Counted from the stretch's first letter, positions 22,204-31,037 are shown. The stretch: DNA of 39,173 nt from an uncultured Pelagibacteraceae bacterium (GCA_902533965.1 CACANZ010000007.1:1-39173); one strand, 5' to 3'. Notes: generated from the sequence alone by a model not told the origin. Translations and numbers: made by a program.

Positions 22204-23862
22204 ATGATAGCTTCAAAAAAAAGTTTTATTGTCATAATCTTCTTCTTATCGTCTTTGATTTTTTTTACTTCTTGCGATAATGACCCAAATCAATCAGCTG
22301 CATTTACTGGAGTGCGGGTAATTGATAACTCATACTCTCCACCAGTAGTAAGAATAAATGAAGGAGGGAAAGTTAGGTTCAATAACTGGGGCAATAATCC
22401 ACATAATGTAATTGCCGTTGACGAAACCTGGGGCTCATACGAAGAGATACCCAAAGGCGATTACTTAGATATTACTTATGAAGTGGAGGGATTATATAAA
22501 TATCTTTGCTCTTTTCATGCATCACCTGATGGTGAGTGGGGCATGGTTGGGTCTGTTGTTGTTGGTGATATAAATTATGAGGATTATACAAACTTCTCAA
22601 AAATAGACGTTGTTCCATCTTTCTCTGGGTCAGTGAGAAATGTACCAGATGATTATGAGACAATTCAAGATGCGGTTAATGCATCAAATCCTGGGGACTT
22701 GGTTCTTATTAAACCCGGAATTTACTATGAAGAAGTTGTTGTCAATGTTCCTTCAATAACAATTCGTGGCTGGGATAGAAATAATACAATTATCGATGGT
22801 GAATTTGAAAGAGGTAATGGCGTTCTTGTTGCAGGTGTCGATGGCGTTGTGATTGAAAATATTACTGCACGCAATGCATTGCTCAATGGTTTTTATTGGG
22901 CAACAGTTAAGGGATATCGGGGTTCTTATTTAACAGCTTACAACAACGGTGACTATGGTGTTTATGCATTTGATGCTGTTGATGGAGTATTAGAGCATTC
23001 ATATGCGTCAGGATCTCCTGATGCCGGTTTTTATATTGGACAATGTTATCCTTGCGATGCAATTGTGAATAATGTTATTTCAGAAAACAACGGACTAGGT
23101 TATTCCGGGACTAATTCTGGAGGTTCTCTCTACATTATTAGTTCAGTATTTAGAAATAATAAAGGGGGTCTAGCTCCAAATACATTAGATTCTGAATTAC
23201 TACCTCCTGAAAGAGAGACATTTATTATTGGGAATTTAATTGAAAATAACAACAATAATGATGCTCCTGCTACAAAATCAACTTACTTATCTTTTGGCAA
23301 CGGCGTAATCATTGCTGGTGGCAATAATAACATAATTAAAAATAATGTGATTGCTAATCATGATTTATATGGCGTCATTCTTACTGCAGCAGCTGATGTG
23401 AATTATTGGCCAGCCCATGGAAACAGAGTTGAAGATAATCTAATTTTATCATCTAACAGGGCAGACATGGCAATTAGTGGCGTATCCAATCTTGGTAATT
23501 GTTTTAAAGGAAACTATTTTAATACTTCTATACCGCCAGGTTTACAGTCTTTAAATAATTGTGACACAGGGTACATTCCACTTAGCTCAGATCTCTCAGG
23601 TATGTGGTCATCGCTTGCAAGAATTATTCATGCGAGTGACGGTGGATATCAACAAGGTGACTGGAGATCTTTTCCTAAACCTGAGAGTCAACCAAATATG
23701 CCAATTATGGAAAAGTTGTTAAATCAAGGATATGATAAGAAAAATTTACCTACCTATATGATCAGAAAGTCTGTAAAGCCAGCTGTCGAGGTTTTTCAAC
23801 AATTCGAAGATGTACTGAATGATATTGAATTGCCAGAAGAAGCAAGAAACTATTTGAACTAA
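22204..23862 (+). CDS. Lipoprotein fusing a cupredoxin domain to a parallel beta-helix (NosD-like)
   Basis: A 552-residue predicted lipoprotein: the signal sequence ends with a lipobox, FFTSC, with Cys24 as lipidation site. Residues about 34-122 form a plastocyanin-like cupredoxin with all four type-1 copper ligands visible: His67 (NPHNV), Cys102 and His105 (YLCSFHA) and Met114 (WGMVG). Residues about 145-460 form a right-handed parallel beta-helix (DYETIQDAVNASNPGDLVLIKPGIYYEEVVV..., repeated N-N-x-I turns), as in NosD and pectate-lyase-like proteins. A helical C-terminal tail follows. An electron-transfer or copper-dependent envelope role is inferred. Central gene of the envelope operon. 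Confidence 0.88.
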   Translation: MIASKKSFIVIIFFLSSLIFFTSCDNDPNQSAAFTGVRVIDNSYSPPVVRINEGGKVRFNNWGNNPHNVIAVDETWGSYEEIPKGDYLDITYEVEGLYKYLCSFHASPDGEWGMVGSVVVGDINYEDYTNFSKIDVVPSFSGSVRNVPDDYETIQDAVNASNPGDLVLIKPGIYYEEVVVNVPSITIRGWDRNNTIIDGEFERGNGVLVAGVDGVVIENITARNALLNGFYWATVKGYRGSYLTAYNNGDYGVYAFDAVDGVLEHSYASGSPDAGFYIGQCYPCDAIVNNVISENNGLGYSGTNSGGSLYIISSVFRNNKGGLAPNTLDSELLPPERETFIIGNLIENNNNNDAPATKSTYLSFGNGVIIAGGNNNIIKNNVIANHDLYGVILTAAADVNYWPAHGNRVEDNLILSSNRADMAISGVSNLGNCFKGNYFNTSIPPGLQSLNNCDTGYIPLSSDLSGMWSSLARIIHASDGGYQQGDWRSFPKPESQPNMPIMEKLLNQGYDKKNLPTYMIRKSVKPAVEVFQQFEDVLNDIELPEEARNYLN

Positions 23863-23899
23863 TAGTTTAATTGTTTAACCTATTTATAGGAGATTTTAG

Positions 23900-24220
23900 A
23901 TGCCAGGTGTTACTTTTTTTCCATTAAATGATGTACCGTTTTTATCATTATTTTTTAATTTTTATGGCTATTATCTTCCCATATTTTTATATGCGACATG
24001 GACGTCTACTGCATTATTTGATTTATTTCTTTCAAAATATAGAGGCACGACTGGAAAAGTAATTTGGACATTTATCGTCATGTTCATTCCTCTAATCGGC
24101 TCATTAATCTATCACCTATTTGCAGCAAGGGAGTTAGATGTCACGATTAGGGCGACCATGATCTTTGGTGGTATTGGTATTTTAATAATTGTTTTTCTCT
24201 ATCTCGGTCTTGCCCTTTAA
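23900..24220 (+). CDS. PLDc_N-like small membrane protein
   Basis: A 106-residue membrane protein with three hydrophobic segments. TGKVIWTFIVMFIPLIGSLIYHLFAARELD matches the PLDc_N domain pattern (W...P.iG...Y), found at the N-terminus of cardiolipin synthases and as stand-alone proteins. There is no phospholipase D HKD catalytic domain, so it is not itself a synthase. A clear Shine-Dalgarno sequence (AGGAG) precedes the ATG. It follows the cupredoxin gene by 37 nt within the operon. Confidence 0.75.
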   Translation: MPGVTFFPLNDVPFLSLFFNFYGYYLPIFLYATWTSTALFDLFLSKYRGTTGKVIWTFIVMFIPLIGSLIYHLFAARELDVTIRATMIFGGIGILIIVFLYLGLAL

Positions 24221-24229
24221 TTTTTCGAA

Positions 24230-25060
24230 GTGATATTTGATTCAAGAATTACCCCAATTAGAAGAGATTTAGCTTCAGCTGCATATAAAGCTATTGTAAA
24301 AAGAAAAAAATATGTGAACGCAAAGCTGGCTACAGTTAAGAGTGTATTTTCTCCACTTTATTCAAATAAAGGTTCAAAATTAAGCACCCAACTATTGTAT
24401 GGTGAAGAATGCGATGTCTTTGAAACCAAAAATGGATGGTCTTGGATTCAGTCTCGAAGAGATAATTATGTTGGATATACTCCCACAATTAATCTAACGA
24501 AAAAAATCTATAAACCTAATTCAAAAGTTATCTCCTTAAGAACAGTTATTTATATTAAACCAAATATTAAAAGTGTTACGAAAGGTTACTTAAGTTTTAA
24601 CTCATTAGTTGAGGTAATTAAAATTAAGGGAAAATATTCTTTTATTAAAAATTTGGGTTGGTGCCCAAGTCTAGATCTAGTAAAGATTAAAAGTAGTAAA
24701 TTCAATCATATAGATTTATCAAAACAATACTTAGATACTCCTTATCTATGGGGTGGAAGAGACTCAATGGGCATAGACTGTTCAGGATTAATCCAAAATC
24801 TCCATCAGATTAATAATAGGCCTTTTCCAAGGGATACAGATATGCAAGAGATATTTGTTACTAATGAAGTCAAGTATGAAAAAGATCTCAAAGCGGGAGA
24901 TCTAGTATTTTGGAAAGGGCACGTTGCGATGATGATTGATAATTCGAATATCATTCATGCAAATGCTTTTCATATGAAAACAGCTATTGAGCCACTAAGT
25001 ACAGCGAAGAAAAGAATATTAAAATCAAATGGTAAGATAAAAAAGCTTGGAAGGTTATGA
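24230..25060 (+). CDS. NlpC/P60 family peptidoglycan peptidase with SH3-like repeats
   Basis: A 276-residue cell-wall endopeptidase (gamma-D-Glu-diamino acid type). A GTG start at 24230 is used, 9 nt after the previous stop; no signal peptide is visible, as in many alphaproteobacterial members. Residues about 35-155 form two bacterial SH3-like domains (ETKNGWSWIQSRRDNYVGY), and the catalytic domain has YLWGGRDSMGIDCSGLIQN with Cys184, GHVAMMID with His231, and IIHANAF with His243. Last gene of the operon, convergent with an AmpG-like permease (1-nt gap), which fits peptide release and reuse of muropeptides. Confidence 0.9.
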   Translation: MIFDSRITPIRRDLASAAYKAIVKRKKYVNAKLATVKSVFSPLYSNKGSKLSTQLLYGEECDVFETKNGWSWIQSRRDNYVGYTPTINLTKKIYKPNSKVISLRTVIYIKPNIKSVTKGYLSFNSLVEVIKIKGKYSFIKNLGWCPSLDLVKIKSSKFNHIDLSKQYLDTPYLWGGRDSMGIDCSGLIQNLHQINNRPFPRDTDMQEIFVTNEVKYEKDLKAGDLVFWKGHVAMMIDNSNIIHANAFHMKTAIEPLSTAKKRILKSNGKIKKLGRL

Positions 25061-25061
25061 A

Positions 25062-26393
25062 TTAATTGAATGAAAATTTATTTCTAATAAACCAAAGCAA
25101 AATCAATGAAGGAATTACCATGACAGCGGTAATTATAAAGAAAACACCCCAATCACCCTGTAACCAGTCGACTAATGACCCCGATGATGATGCCATTAGT
25201 GTTCTCCCAGCTGTTCCAAGCGATGCCAAAAGGGCATATTGAGTTGCGGTATATGTTCGGTCAACAAGTAGCGAAATAAAGGTAACAAAAGCCACGGTTG
25301 CAAAAGCTGCAGCCAAATCATCAAGTAATACAGCGGCAGCAAAGAGTAAAGCCGATTTATCAGACCATGCCATTACACTAAACATTATGTTTGTAATCGC
25401 CATTGCAATTCCTGAAATGAATAGTGCTCTAACCACACCTGATTTTATGGAAAACCAACCGCCCAATAATGTAAATACAATTGTTGTTATCCATCCAAGT
25501 CCTTTTGAGTAAATTGCAATATCAGATTTTGAAAATCCCATTTCGTCGTAAAATATAATGGACATACGTCCCAAAAATGCTTCACCAATTTTAAATAAAA
25601 ATATGAACCCAATTATCAATAGACTGATGGTTAAACCATTTTTTTTGAAGAAACTGATTAGAGGACTTATGATAGTACTTACAAACCAGGCTGAAAATTT
25701 ATTTAAATTTAAACGATCTTGATCACTTTTTTGAGCAACATGCCTTTTATTAGATAAATCTTCTGGAATAAATAAAAGTCCGATATTAAAAAGAAAAATG
25801 ATTAGGCAAATGAACAGAAAAGTTAATTGCCAATAATTAGCTAAGCCTTGCTGCTCAAAATAATCAGCAACAAAAAGTGTTAGCATTCCACCTATTTTAT
25901 AGCCTGTCCACCAACCAACCACAGCTATTGATGCGCCAGCCGCCATTGATGCTTTTTCATTCTCACCTATTTGCTCAATTCTTAAAGCATCAATTGTTAT
26001 ATCTTGAGATGCCGAGGAAATAGCTATCAATAATCCAAGTAAAATAATTAATTCTAAATTTGTAATTGGATTGAGTGTCGTCCAAATAAATAGACATACC
26101 AGTATTATTGTTTGTAAAGTAATAATCCACGATTTTCTGTGGCCAATTTTTTTAGTTAAGATAGGAATTTTTACACGGTCAATGATTGGAGCCCAAATAA
26201 AGTTAATTGCATATACACTAAAAATTAGACCCGCCCATCCAATTGTACTTCTCGATAATTCATAATCTTTAAGCCAAAGTGAAAGAGCACTTCCAATTAT
26301 CACCCAAGGAAAACCACTGATTGCACCGAGCAGCAAGATGCGCAGCATTCTATTATCAAAATAAATTGATAATCCTACATTTTCTCTCGTCAT
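25062..26393 (-). CDS. AmpG-like muropeptide permease (MFS)
   Basis: A 443-residue, about 12-14 helix MFS permease of the AmpG/PAT branch, which imports anhydro-muropeptides for cell-wall recycling. Diagnostic stretches are GFPWVIIGSALSLWLKDYELSRSTIGWAGLI, the WAPIIDR motif after helix 2, GHRKSWIITLQ, SASQDITIDALRIE and TATQYALLASLGTAGRTL. Family length. Facing the NlpC/P60 peptidase gene end to end, which supports a recycling role. Substrate assignment is from family resemblance only. Confidence 0.85.
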   Translation of the reverse strand: MTRENVGLSIYFDNRMLRILLLGAISGFPWVIIGSALSLWLKDYELSRSTIGWAGLIFSVYAINFIWAPIIDRVKIPILTKKIGHRKSWIITLQTIILVCLFIWTTLNPITNLELIILLGLLIAISSASQDITIDALRIEQIGENEKASMAAGASIAVVGWWTGYKIGGMLTLFVADYFEQQGLANYWQLTFLFICLIIFLFNIGLLFIPEDLSNKRHVAQKSDQDRLNLNKFSAWFVSTIISPLISFFKKNGLTISLLIIGFIFLFKIGEAFLGRMSIIFYDEMGFSKSDIAIYSKGLGWITTIVFTLLGGWFSIKSGVVRALFISGIAMAITNIMFSVMAWSDKSALLFAAAVLLDDLAAAFATVAFVTFISLLVDRTYTATQYALLASLGTAGRTLMASSSGSLVDWLQGDWGVFFIITAVMVIPSLILLWFIRNKFSFN

Positions 26394-26456
26394 TAAATAT
26401 TAGAATAGGTAATAGTGCCGACTGACGTCAACCAATATATTGAAGATTATTTTTAC

Positions 26457-27011
26457 TTATTCAATAGGCGCAGGATTATCACTGAAGCTTCTTAGATAAA
26501 GTATGACATTCGCTCTGTCTTTTTCTTTTTTTAGACCTACAAAAGACATTTTTGTACCTTCAATATATTTTTTTGGATTTAAAAGGTAACCGTTAAGTTG
26601 CTCATACGTCCAGTTACCACCATATTCTGCCATTGCGTTTGAGTATTTATAATCCTCTTTTGAACCAATATCTTTATTTACGATATTCCAGAGCGCTGGC
26701 CCAATTTTGTTTGCTCCACCTTTTTCTAAAACATGGCATTGTGAACATTTTTTAAAGACCTTTGCGCCTTTTTCTATATCTGCTGATGCAAGCAATGTTT
26801 GTATTGGTATTTCAGGTTCAGCTGTGACACTTTCATCTGCCATTGCTGCTGAGGCAGATACTACCATATTTTCAGCGCCCTCAACTTGATAGGCCGCTAC
26901 CTCAGGTTTTTCTACATGGTATAAAATTTCACTGAAGTTTGCTAAACCGATAAATACAAGGGCCACAACTAATACACAGGCAACTATTTTATTAATTTCG
27001 AATGAATCCAT
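26457..27011 (-). CDS. Membrane-anchored cytochrome c (CycM/c552 type)
   Basis: A 184-residue class I cytochrome c with an uncleaved N-terminal anchor. I start at 27011 (MDSFEINKIVACVLVVALVFIGLANF); an ATG 18 codons upstream is possible but adds a non-conserved stretch. After an Ala-Glu-Pro-rich linker, the heme site is CSQCH (Cys89, Cys92, His93), with GPALWNIV and the axial Met in EGTKMSFVGL. In alphaproteobacteria this protein carries electrons to terminal oxidase and is encoded next to kdsB-pheA, as here. It diverges from kdsB with 87 nt between. Confidence 0.92.
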   Translation of the reverse strand: MDSFEINKIVACVLVVALVFIGLANFSEILYHVEKPEVAAYQVEGAENMVVSASAAMADESVTAEPEIPIQTLLASADIEKGAKVFKKCSQCHVLEKGGANKIGPALWNIVNKDIGSKEDYKYSNAMAEYGGNWTYEQLNGYLLNPKKYIEGTKMSFVGLKKEKDRANVILYLRSFSDNPAPIE

Positions 27012-27098
27012 GATGTCTATTGACGTAATTAGATAATTATTTAAATAATATTCCAATTTATGCAAGTTTTTATGCGTCTTCTAGTCGCATAATTTTTT

Positions 27099-27842
27099 AT
27101 GATAAGCCAAGAAAACACAGCGATAATCATCCCAGTCAGATTGCAAGCGAGCAGGCTACCAAATAAGCCTTTGCTCGACATATCTGGCAAACCAATGATC
27201 CAACATGTTTGGGAGGCTGCCATTGCCTCTGATTTGGGTCGAGTAGTGGTAGCTACAGATAGTGATGAGATTGTTAAATGCATTGAAAATCTTGGAGGTG
27301 ATGTATGCATGACTGCTGAAAATCATCAGACAGGCACTGATCGTATGTATGAAGCACTTCGAAAAATTGATCCAGGTAAAATGATTCATTACATCATAAA
27401 TTTACAGGGCGATTTGCCTACAATTAACTCGATGGCTTTGAAGAAGGTTATTAATTTATTATCTTCAGAAGAAGATGAAATTGGTACACTGGTCACCCAG
27501 TTTGAAAGAGAGGAAGATCTAAAGAAAGAGCAATTTGTAAAAGCAGTTTGTAATTTATCTAGTGGTGAAACCGAGTCTTATGCAGAGAATTTTGTAAGGC
27601 AACAAAGAAATTATAACGTTAATAATCTTTTTCATCACATAGGTATTTACTCTTTTAAGAGAGATGCTCTAGAAAAATTTGTCACTTTATCCCAAACTGA
27701 TCGAGAAAAAGATGAAAAATTAGAGCAATTAAGAGCTATTGATAACAATATGAAAATAAAAATTGGTTTAATTGACTTTTTACCTCTCGGAGTTGATACT
27801 CCGGAGGACTTAGAAGAAATTAGAAAGATACTAAGCGAATGA
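27099..27842 (+). CDS. kdsB: 3-deoxy-manno-octulosonate cytidylyltransferase (CMP-KDO synthetase)
   Basis: A 247-residue cytosolic enzyme that activates KDO with CTP for lipopolysaccharide inner-core synthesis. IIIPVRLQASRLPNKPLLDISGKPMIQHVWE is the KdsB nucleotide-binding signature, followed by VVATDSDEI, GTDRMYEA, NLQGDLP and HIGIYSFKRDALEKF. Normal length. It shows that the organism makes LPS. The pheA start overlaps its stop (ATGA), so the two are cotranscribed. Confidence 0.95.
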   Translation: MISQENTAIIIPVRLQASRLPNKPLLDISGKPMIQHVWEAAIASDLGRVVVATDSDEIVKCIENLGGDVCMTAENHQTGTDRMYEALRKIDPGKMIHYIINLQGDLPTINSMALKKVINLLSSEEDEIGTLVTQFEREEDLKKEQFVKAVCNLSSGETESYAENFVRQQRNYNVNNLFHHIGIYSFKRDALEKFVTLSQTDREKDEKLEQLRAIDNNMKIKIGLIDFLPLGVDTPEDLEEIRKILSE

Positions 27843-28672
27843 AAAAAATAGCTTTCCAGGGTGAACTTGGAGCTTATTCACATCTTGCGTGTATTGAAGC
27901 TGCGCCTGATCACAATCCTGTTGCTTGCAGAACATTTGAGTCTGCCATGGAGCAAGTTAATGCATCAGATTGTGATTTAGCCATGATACCAATTGAAAAC
28001 TCGGTTGCTGGCAGGGTAGCGGATATTCACTATTTACTTGGTGGATATGAATTAAAAATATATTCAGAACATTTCCAAGAAATCAATCATCAGTTAATGG
28101 TAAAACCAGGTGCTTCCTTAGATACAATTAAAAATGTACGTAGTCATTCTATGGCTATTGGACAATGTAATGCTGCGATAAAAAAATATAATTTAGATGT
28201 CATCATAATGGCGGACACTGCAGGTTCTGCCAAATTTGTTAGTGAGCAAGGGACAATGGAAGACTCAGCGATTGCCTCAACACTTGCAGCTGATATTTAT
28301 GGATTAGATATAATCGAAACAAATATTCAAGACATGAAAAATAATACAACTCGATTCTTAATAATGTCAAAAGAACTTCAGCAAGAAAGAAACGAAAACC
28401 TATCATACCTCACTAGTTGTATATTTGAAGTAAAGAGTGTTCCTTCAGCTCTTTATAAAGCACTTGGTGGTTTTGCAACTAACGGAGTCAATCTAACTAA
28501 ATTAGAGAGTTTCATTGTCGATGGTGATTTTAATAAAGCCCAATTCTATATTGATTTAGATGGACATGCTGAAGATCAATCGGTAAAGGGAGCTTTAGAA
28601 GAGTTATCCTTTTATACTGAAAAACTGAAAGTCTTAGGTGTTTATCCAAAACATTCATATAGAAACAATTAG
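27839..28672 (+). CDS. pheA: Prephenate dehydratase
   Basis: A 277-residue cytosolic enzyme converting prephenate to phenylpyruvate in phenylalanine synthesis. It is the monofunctional type, without chorismate mutase. IAFQGELGAYSHLACIEA opens the catalytic domain, IPIENSVAGRVADIHYLL and the TRF motif (NNTTRFLIMSKE) are catalytic, and residues about 195-270 form the ACT regulatory domain, with the ESFIVDGDFNKAQFYID segment that senses phenylalanine. Feedback inhibition is expected from the family. Overlaps kdsB by 4 nt; convergent with nudC, 1 nt between stops. Confidence 0.95.
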   Translation: MKKIAFQGELGAYSHLACIEAAPDHNPVACRTFESAMEQVNASDCDLAMIPIENSVAGRVADIHYLLGGYELKIYSEHFQEINHQLMVKPGASLDTIKNVRSHSMAIGQCNAAIKKYNLDVIIMADTAGSAKFVSEQGTMEDSAIASTLAADIYGLDIIETNIQDMKNNTTRFLIMSKELQQERNENLSYLTSCIFEVKSVPSALYKALGGFATNGVNLTKLESFIVDGDFNKAQFYIDLDGHAEDQSVKGALEELSFYTEKLKVLGVYPKHSYRNN

Positions 28673-28673
28673 T

Positions 28674-29597
28674 TTACTTATTGTGCATCCAAGCAACAAT
28701 TAATTGATGAGCTACAGCCATTGCAGGAGGTATCCATATCCTGTCAGGGCTTTTACCAACGAATATACGATTTAAGTCTTCTCGAGACAACCATACTGCA
28801 TCTTCTATTTCATCCTGATCTAAATCTGTTGTGTCGCCGTCTGTCTGGCAGAAACATGCTATCATTAGCTGAGAGGGAAATGGCCATGGTTGGGTAAATT
28901 TATAGTCAACACTTGTAACATTTAATCCCACTTCTTCTTTAACTTCTCTAACAACCGCATCTTCGATGGTTTCACCCGGCTCTAGAAAACCTGCTAGTGC
29001 TGAGAACATTCTGGGTGGAAATATTTTTTGGCGACCGAGTAAGCATTTGTCTTTAAAAACAGGAAGCATGATTACGACAGGGTCAACACGAGGAAATAAT
29101 TCTAAGTTACAATTTTTGCAAATTTTTTTGCATCCTGCATCAACAGTTTCAAGTCGGGAACTTTCACATCTGGTACAAAAAATATTGGATGAATTCCATT
29201 CGACCATCGACTTGGCCTGGGCAAGAATACCTGTGTCTTCTGGGGAAATACTCTGCGCTATGGATCTTAGATCAATAAATTTACAGTTAGGAAACGCTGT
29301 TTTGTCAAAGTCTTTGCTACTTTTTGATAAATCTATTGCGTAGTAGCTTTTATCTTTTAACTTACCCAGGAAAAGATAATAAGCATCTTCAATAAAATTT
29401 TTTATTTGATCATATGTAGCTAAAAAAATTGTTGAATTTGAGCCAGGTTCACTACTCACGTGTATTAATGGTTTCCCTGAGTGAAAAACAACAAAACGTG
29501 TTTCATTGTCTAATAAATTTGCTTTTTGCCAGTCTTTATTGCTTCTAAAACCTGACATTCTATCTAGAGGATTATTCGCAAATATTATTTTGTTCAT
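28674..29597 (-). CDS. nudC: NAD(+)/NADH diphosphatase / RNA decapping Nudix hydrolase
   Basis: A 307-residue enzyme that hydrolyses NADH and NAD-capped RNA 5' ends. Residues about 135-160 hold the four-Cys zinc ribbon (FCTRCESSRLETVDAGCKKICKNC), LFPRVDPVVIMLP starts the Nudix domain, and the Nudix box is GFLEPGETIEDAVVREVKEEVGL, followed by the SQLMIAC segment specific to NudC. The N-terminal extension of about 130 residues is typical. The catalytic glutamates REVKEE are intact. It points away from the SRP RNA gene. Confidence 0.95.
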   Translation of the reverse strand: MNKIIFANNPLDRMSGFRSNKDWQKANLLDNETRFVVFHSGKPLIHVSSEPGSNSTIFLATYDQIKNFIEDAYYLFLGKLKDKSYYAIDLSKSSKDFDKTAFPNCKFIDLRSIAQSISPEDTGILAQAKSMVEWNSSNIFCTRCESSRLETVDAGCKKICKNCNLELFPRVDPVVIMLPVFKDKCLLGRQKIFPPRMFSALAGFLEPGETIEDAVVREVKEEVGLNVTSVDYKFTQPWPFPSQLMIACFCQTDGDTTDLDQDEIEDAVWLSREDLNRIFVGKSPDRIWIPPAMAVAHQLIVAWMHNK

Positions 29598-29633
29598 TAA
29601 TTTATTATTTATTAAACAACATTTTATTTTCGT

Positions 29634-29639
29634 TATGAT
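29634..29639 (+). promoter_or_regulatory. -10 box of the SRP RNA gene
   Basis: TATGAT ends 10 nt before the predicted RNA 5' end at about 29650; TTAAAC (29612-29617) with 16-bp spacing is a weak -35 candidate. Confidence 0.45.
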
Positions 29640-29649
29640 ACAATATTTT

Positions 29650-29739
29650 GGGAGATTGAGTAGACAAGTTATTCGCCAATCCGGTCAGGTCTGAAAAGAA
29701 GCAGCCGTAACGAAGATATTTGGGTTACGTTGATCTCCC
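29650..29739 (+). ncRNA. ffs: Small bacterial signal recognition particle RNA (4.5S)
   Basis: About 90 nt forming one long hairpin. The closing helix is GGGAGAT (29650-29656) with ATCTCCC (29733-29739). The apical, universally conserved Ffh-binding motif is GGTCAGGTCTGAAAAGAAGC, followed by AGCCGTAACG. Position directly upstream of dnaX is the usual place in alphaproteobacteria. It binds Ffh to target ribosomes making membrane proteins. Confidence 0.92.
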
Positions 29740-29760
29740 ACTAAAGATTAGTGATTTTTT
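29739..29760 (+). terminator. SRP RNA terminator abutting dnaX
   Basis: CACTAA-AGA-TTAGTG stem-loop (29739-29753) followed by ATTTTTT, ending at the base before the dnaX ATG. Six base pairs and seven A/T; modest strength. Confidence 0.6.
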
Positions 29761-31035
29761 ATGTCCGAAATAACCAATATACCTATTCCATTAAAATATA
29801 GGCCACTAAAATTTAGTGAACTTATTGGTCAAGATCTCATGTCTAAGACAATACAAAATGCAATTGAGATGAATAGAATTGCAAACGCTTATTTGCTCAC
29901 AGGAGTTAGAGGTGTGGGGAAAACAACGACAGCTAGAATTATCGCAAAATCATTAAATTGTTTGAACATATCGGAGCAAGACAACAACGAGCCATGTGGT
30001 GTTTGTGACAATTGTAAAGCGATAACAGAGTCCAGAAGTGTTGACGTTTATGAAATGGATGCAGCATCGCGTACTGGAATAGCTGATATTAGAGAGCTGA
30101 TTGAAGGTGTTCAATACTCACCTGTGTCATCAAAGTTTAAAGTTTATATTATAGATGAAGTTCACATGTTATCGACCGCAGCCTTTAATGGATTGCTTAA
30201 AACATTAGAAGAGCCGCCGCCTCATGTGAAATTTATTTTTGCAACGACTGAGGTTAGAAAAATACCAACAACGATACTATCAAGATGCCAAAGATATGAT
30301 TTAAAAAGGGTTGAACCTGATGATTTAGTAATTTTTTTAAAATCTATATGTGAAAAGGAGTCAGTTGATTTTGAAGAAGGTGCATTAAAAATTATTGCAA
30401 GAGCTGCAGATGGATCTGTAAGAGACGGCCTATCCATACTCGATCAATCTATTGCATTTTCAGGAAAGCATATTTCTGAAGAGCAAGTCAAAGAGATGAT
30501 TGGTTTAAACGATCCAACCAAAATTTTAGAATTAATCAAATTCATTACTGCTGGTCAAATTCAACAGTCACTTGAAAAAATAAATGAACTTCATTACAAC
30601 GGAGCTGATCCATCAATGATTGTAAAAGATCTTATAGAAACTGTTCATAGTTTGACTATGATAAATATCGATGCAGCTGAGGGAGTTAAAAGCTCACTTA
30701 CGGAAAGTGAATACAATGCAGTGCAGGAGGTAGCAGGTAATCTTGATGTATCCACTCTCTCAATGATTTGGCAAATGCTTAATAAGGGATTGCATGAAGT
30801 TACAGACTCATTTTCTCCTATAACTTCTCTTGAAATGTTGATCATTAGGATCATTTATTTAAACGATATACCAAAACCTAATGAATTAATAAGTGAATTA
30901 AATAATATAGTTGAAAAAAATGATAATAAAATACAGGATAAATCAGGAGAGACATCATCAGAAATGGATCCAAAAGTAAAAGAAATTATTGATTTCTTTC
31001 CTGGAACTGAAGTTGAACAAATTGAAGAGAAATAA
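29761..31035 (+). CDS. dnaX: DNA polymerase III clamp-loader subunit gamma/tau (short form)
   Basis: A 424-residue AAA+ ATPase of the replicative clamp loader. KYRPLKFSELIGQDLMSKTI, Walker A GVRGVGKTTTAR (48-59), zinc cysteines Cys67, Cys79, Cys82 and Cys85, Walker B IIDEVHML, and the SRC sensor motif TTILSRCQRYDLKR are all present, followed by the domain III collar. It is short: the usual tau-specific domains are reduced to about 55 residues ending DPKVKEIIDFFPGTEVEQIEE, which resembles the extreme C-terminus of longer homologues. No Shine-Dalgarno site fits, as the SRP terminator ends at its ATG. Operon with ybaB and recR. Confidence 0.94.
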   Translation: MSEITNIPIPLKYRPLKFSELIGQDLMSKTIQNAIEMNRIANAYLLTGVRGVGKTTTARIIAKSLNCLNISEQDNNEPCGVCDNCKAITESRSVDVYEMDAASRTGIADIRELIEGVQYSPVSSKFKVYIIDEVHMLSTAAFNGLLKTLEEPPPHVKFIFATTEVRKIPTTILSRCQRYDLKRVEPDDLVIFLKSICEKESVDFEEGALKIIARAADGSVRDGLSILDQSIAFSGKHISEEQVKEMIGLNDPTKILELIKFITAGQIQQSLEKINELHYNGADPSMIVKDLIETVHSLTMINIDAAEGVKSSLTESEYNAVQEVAGNLDVSTLSMIWQMLNKGLHEVTDSFSPITSLEMLIIRIIYLNDIPKPNELISELNNIVEKNDNKIQDKSGETSSEMDPKVKEIIDFFPGTEVEQIEEK

Positions 31036-31037
31036 AT

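Noticed and set aside
30912-30920. Programmed frameshift site in dnaX (A-rich run)
   Set aside because: The A-run is close to the end of an already short gene, the following frames give no tau-like protein, and A-runs are common in this AT-rich genome.
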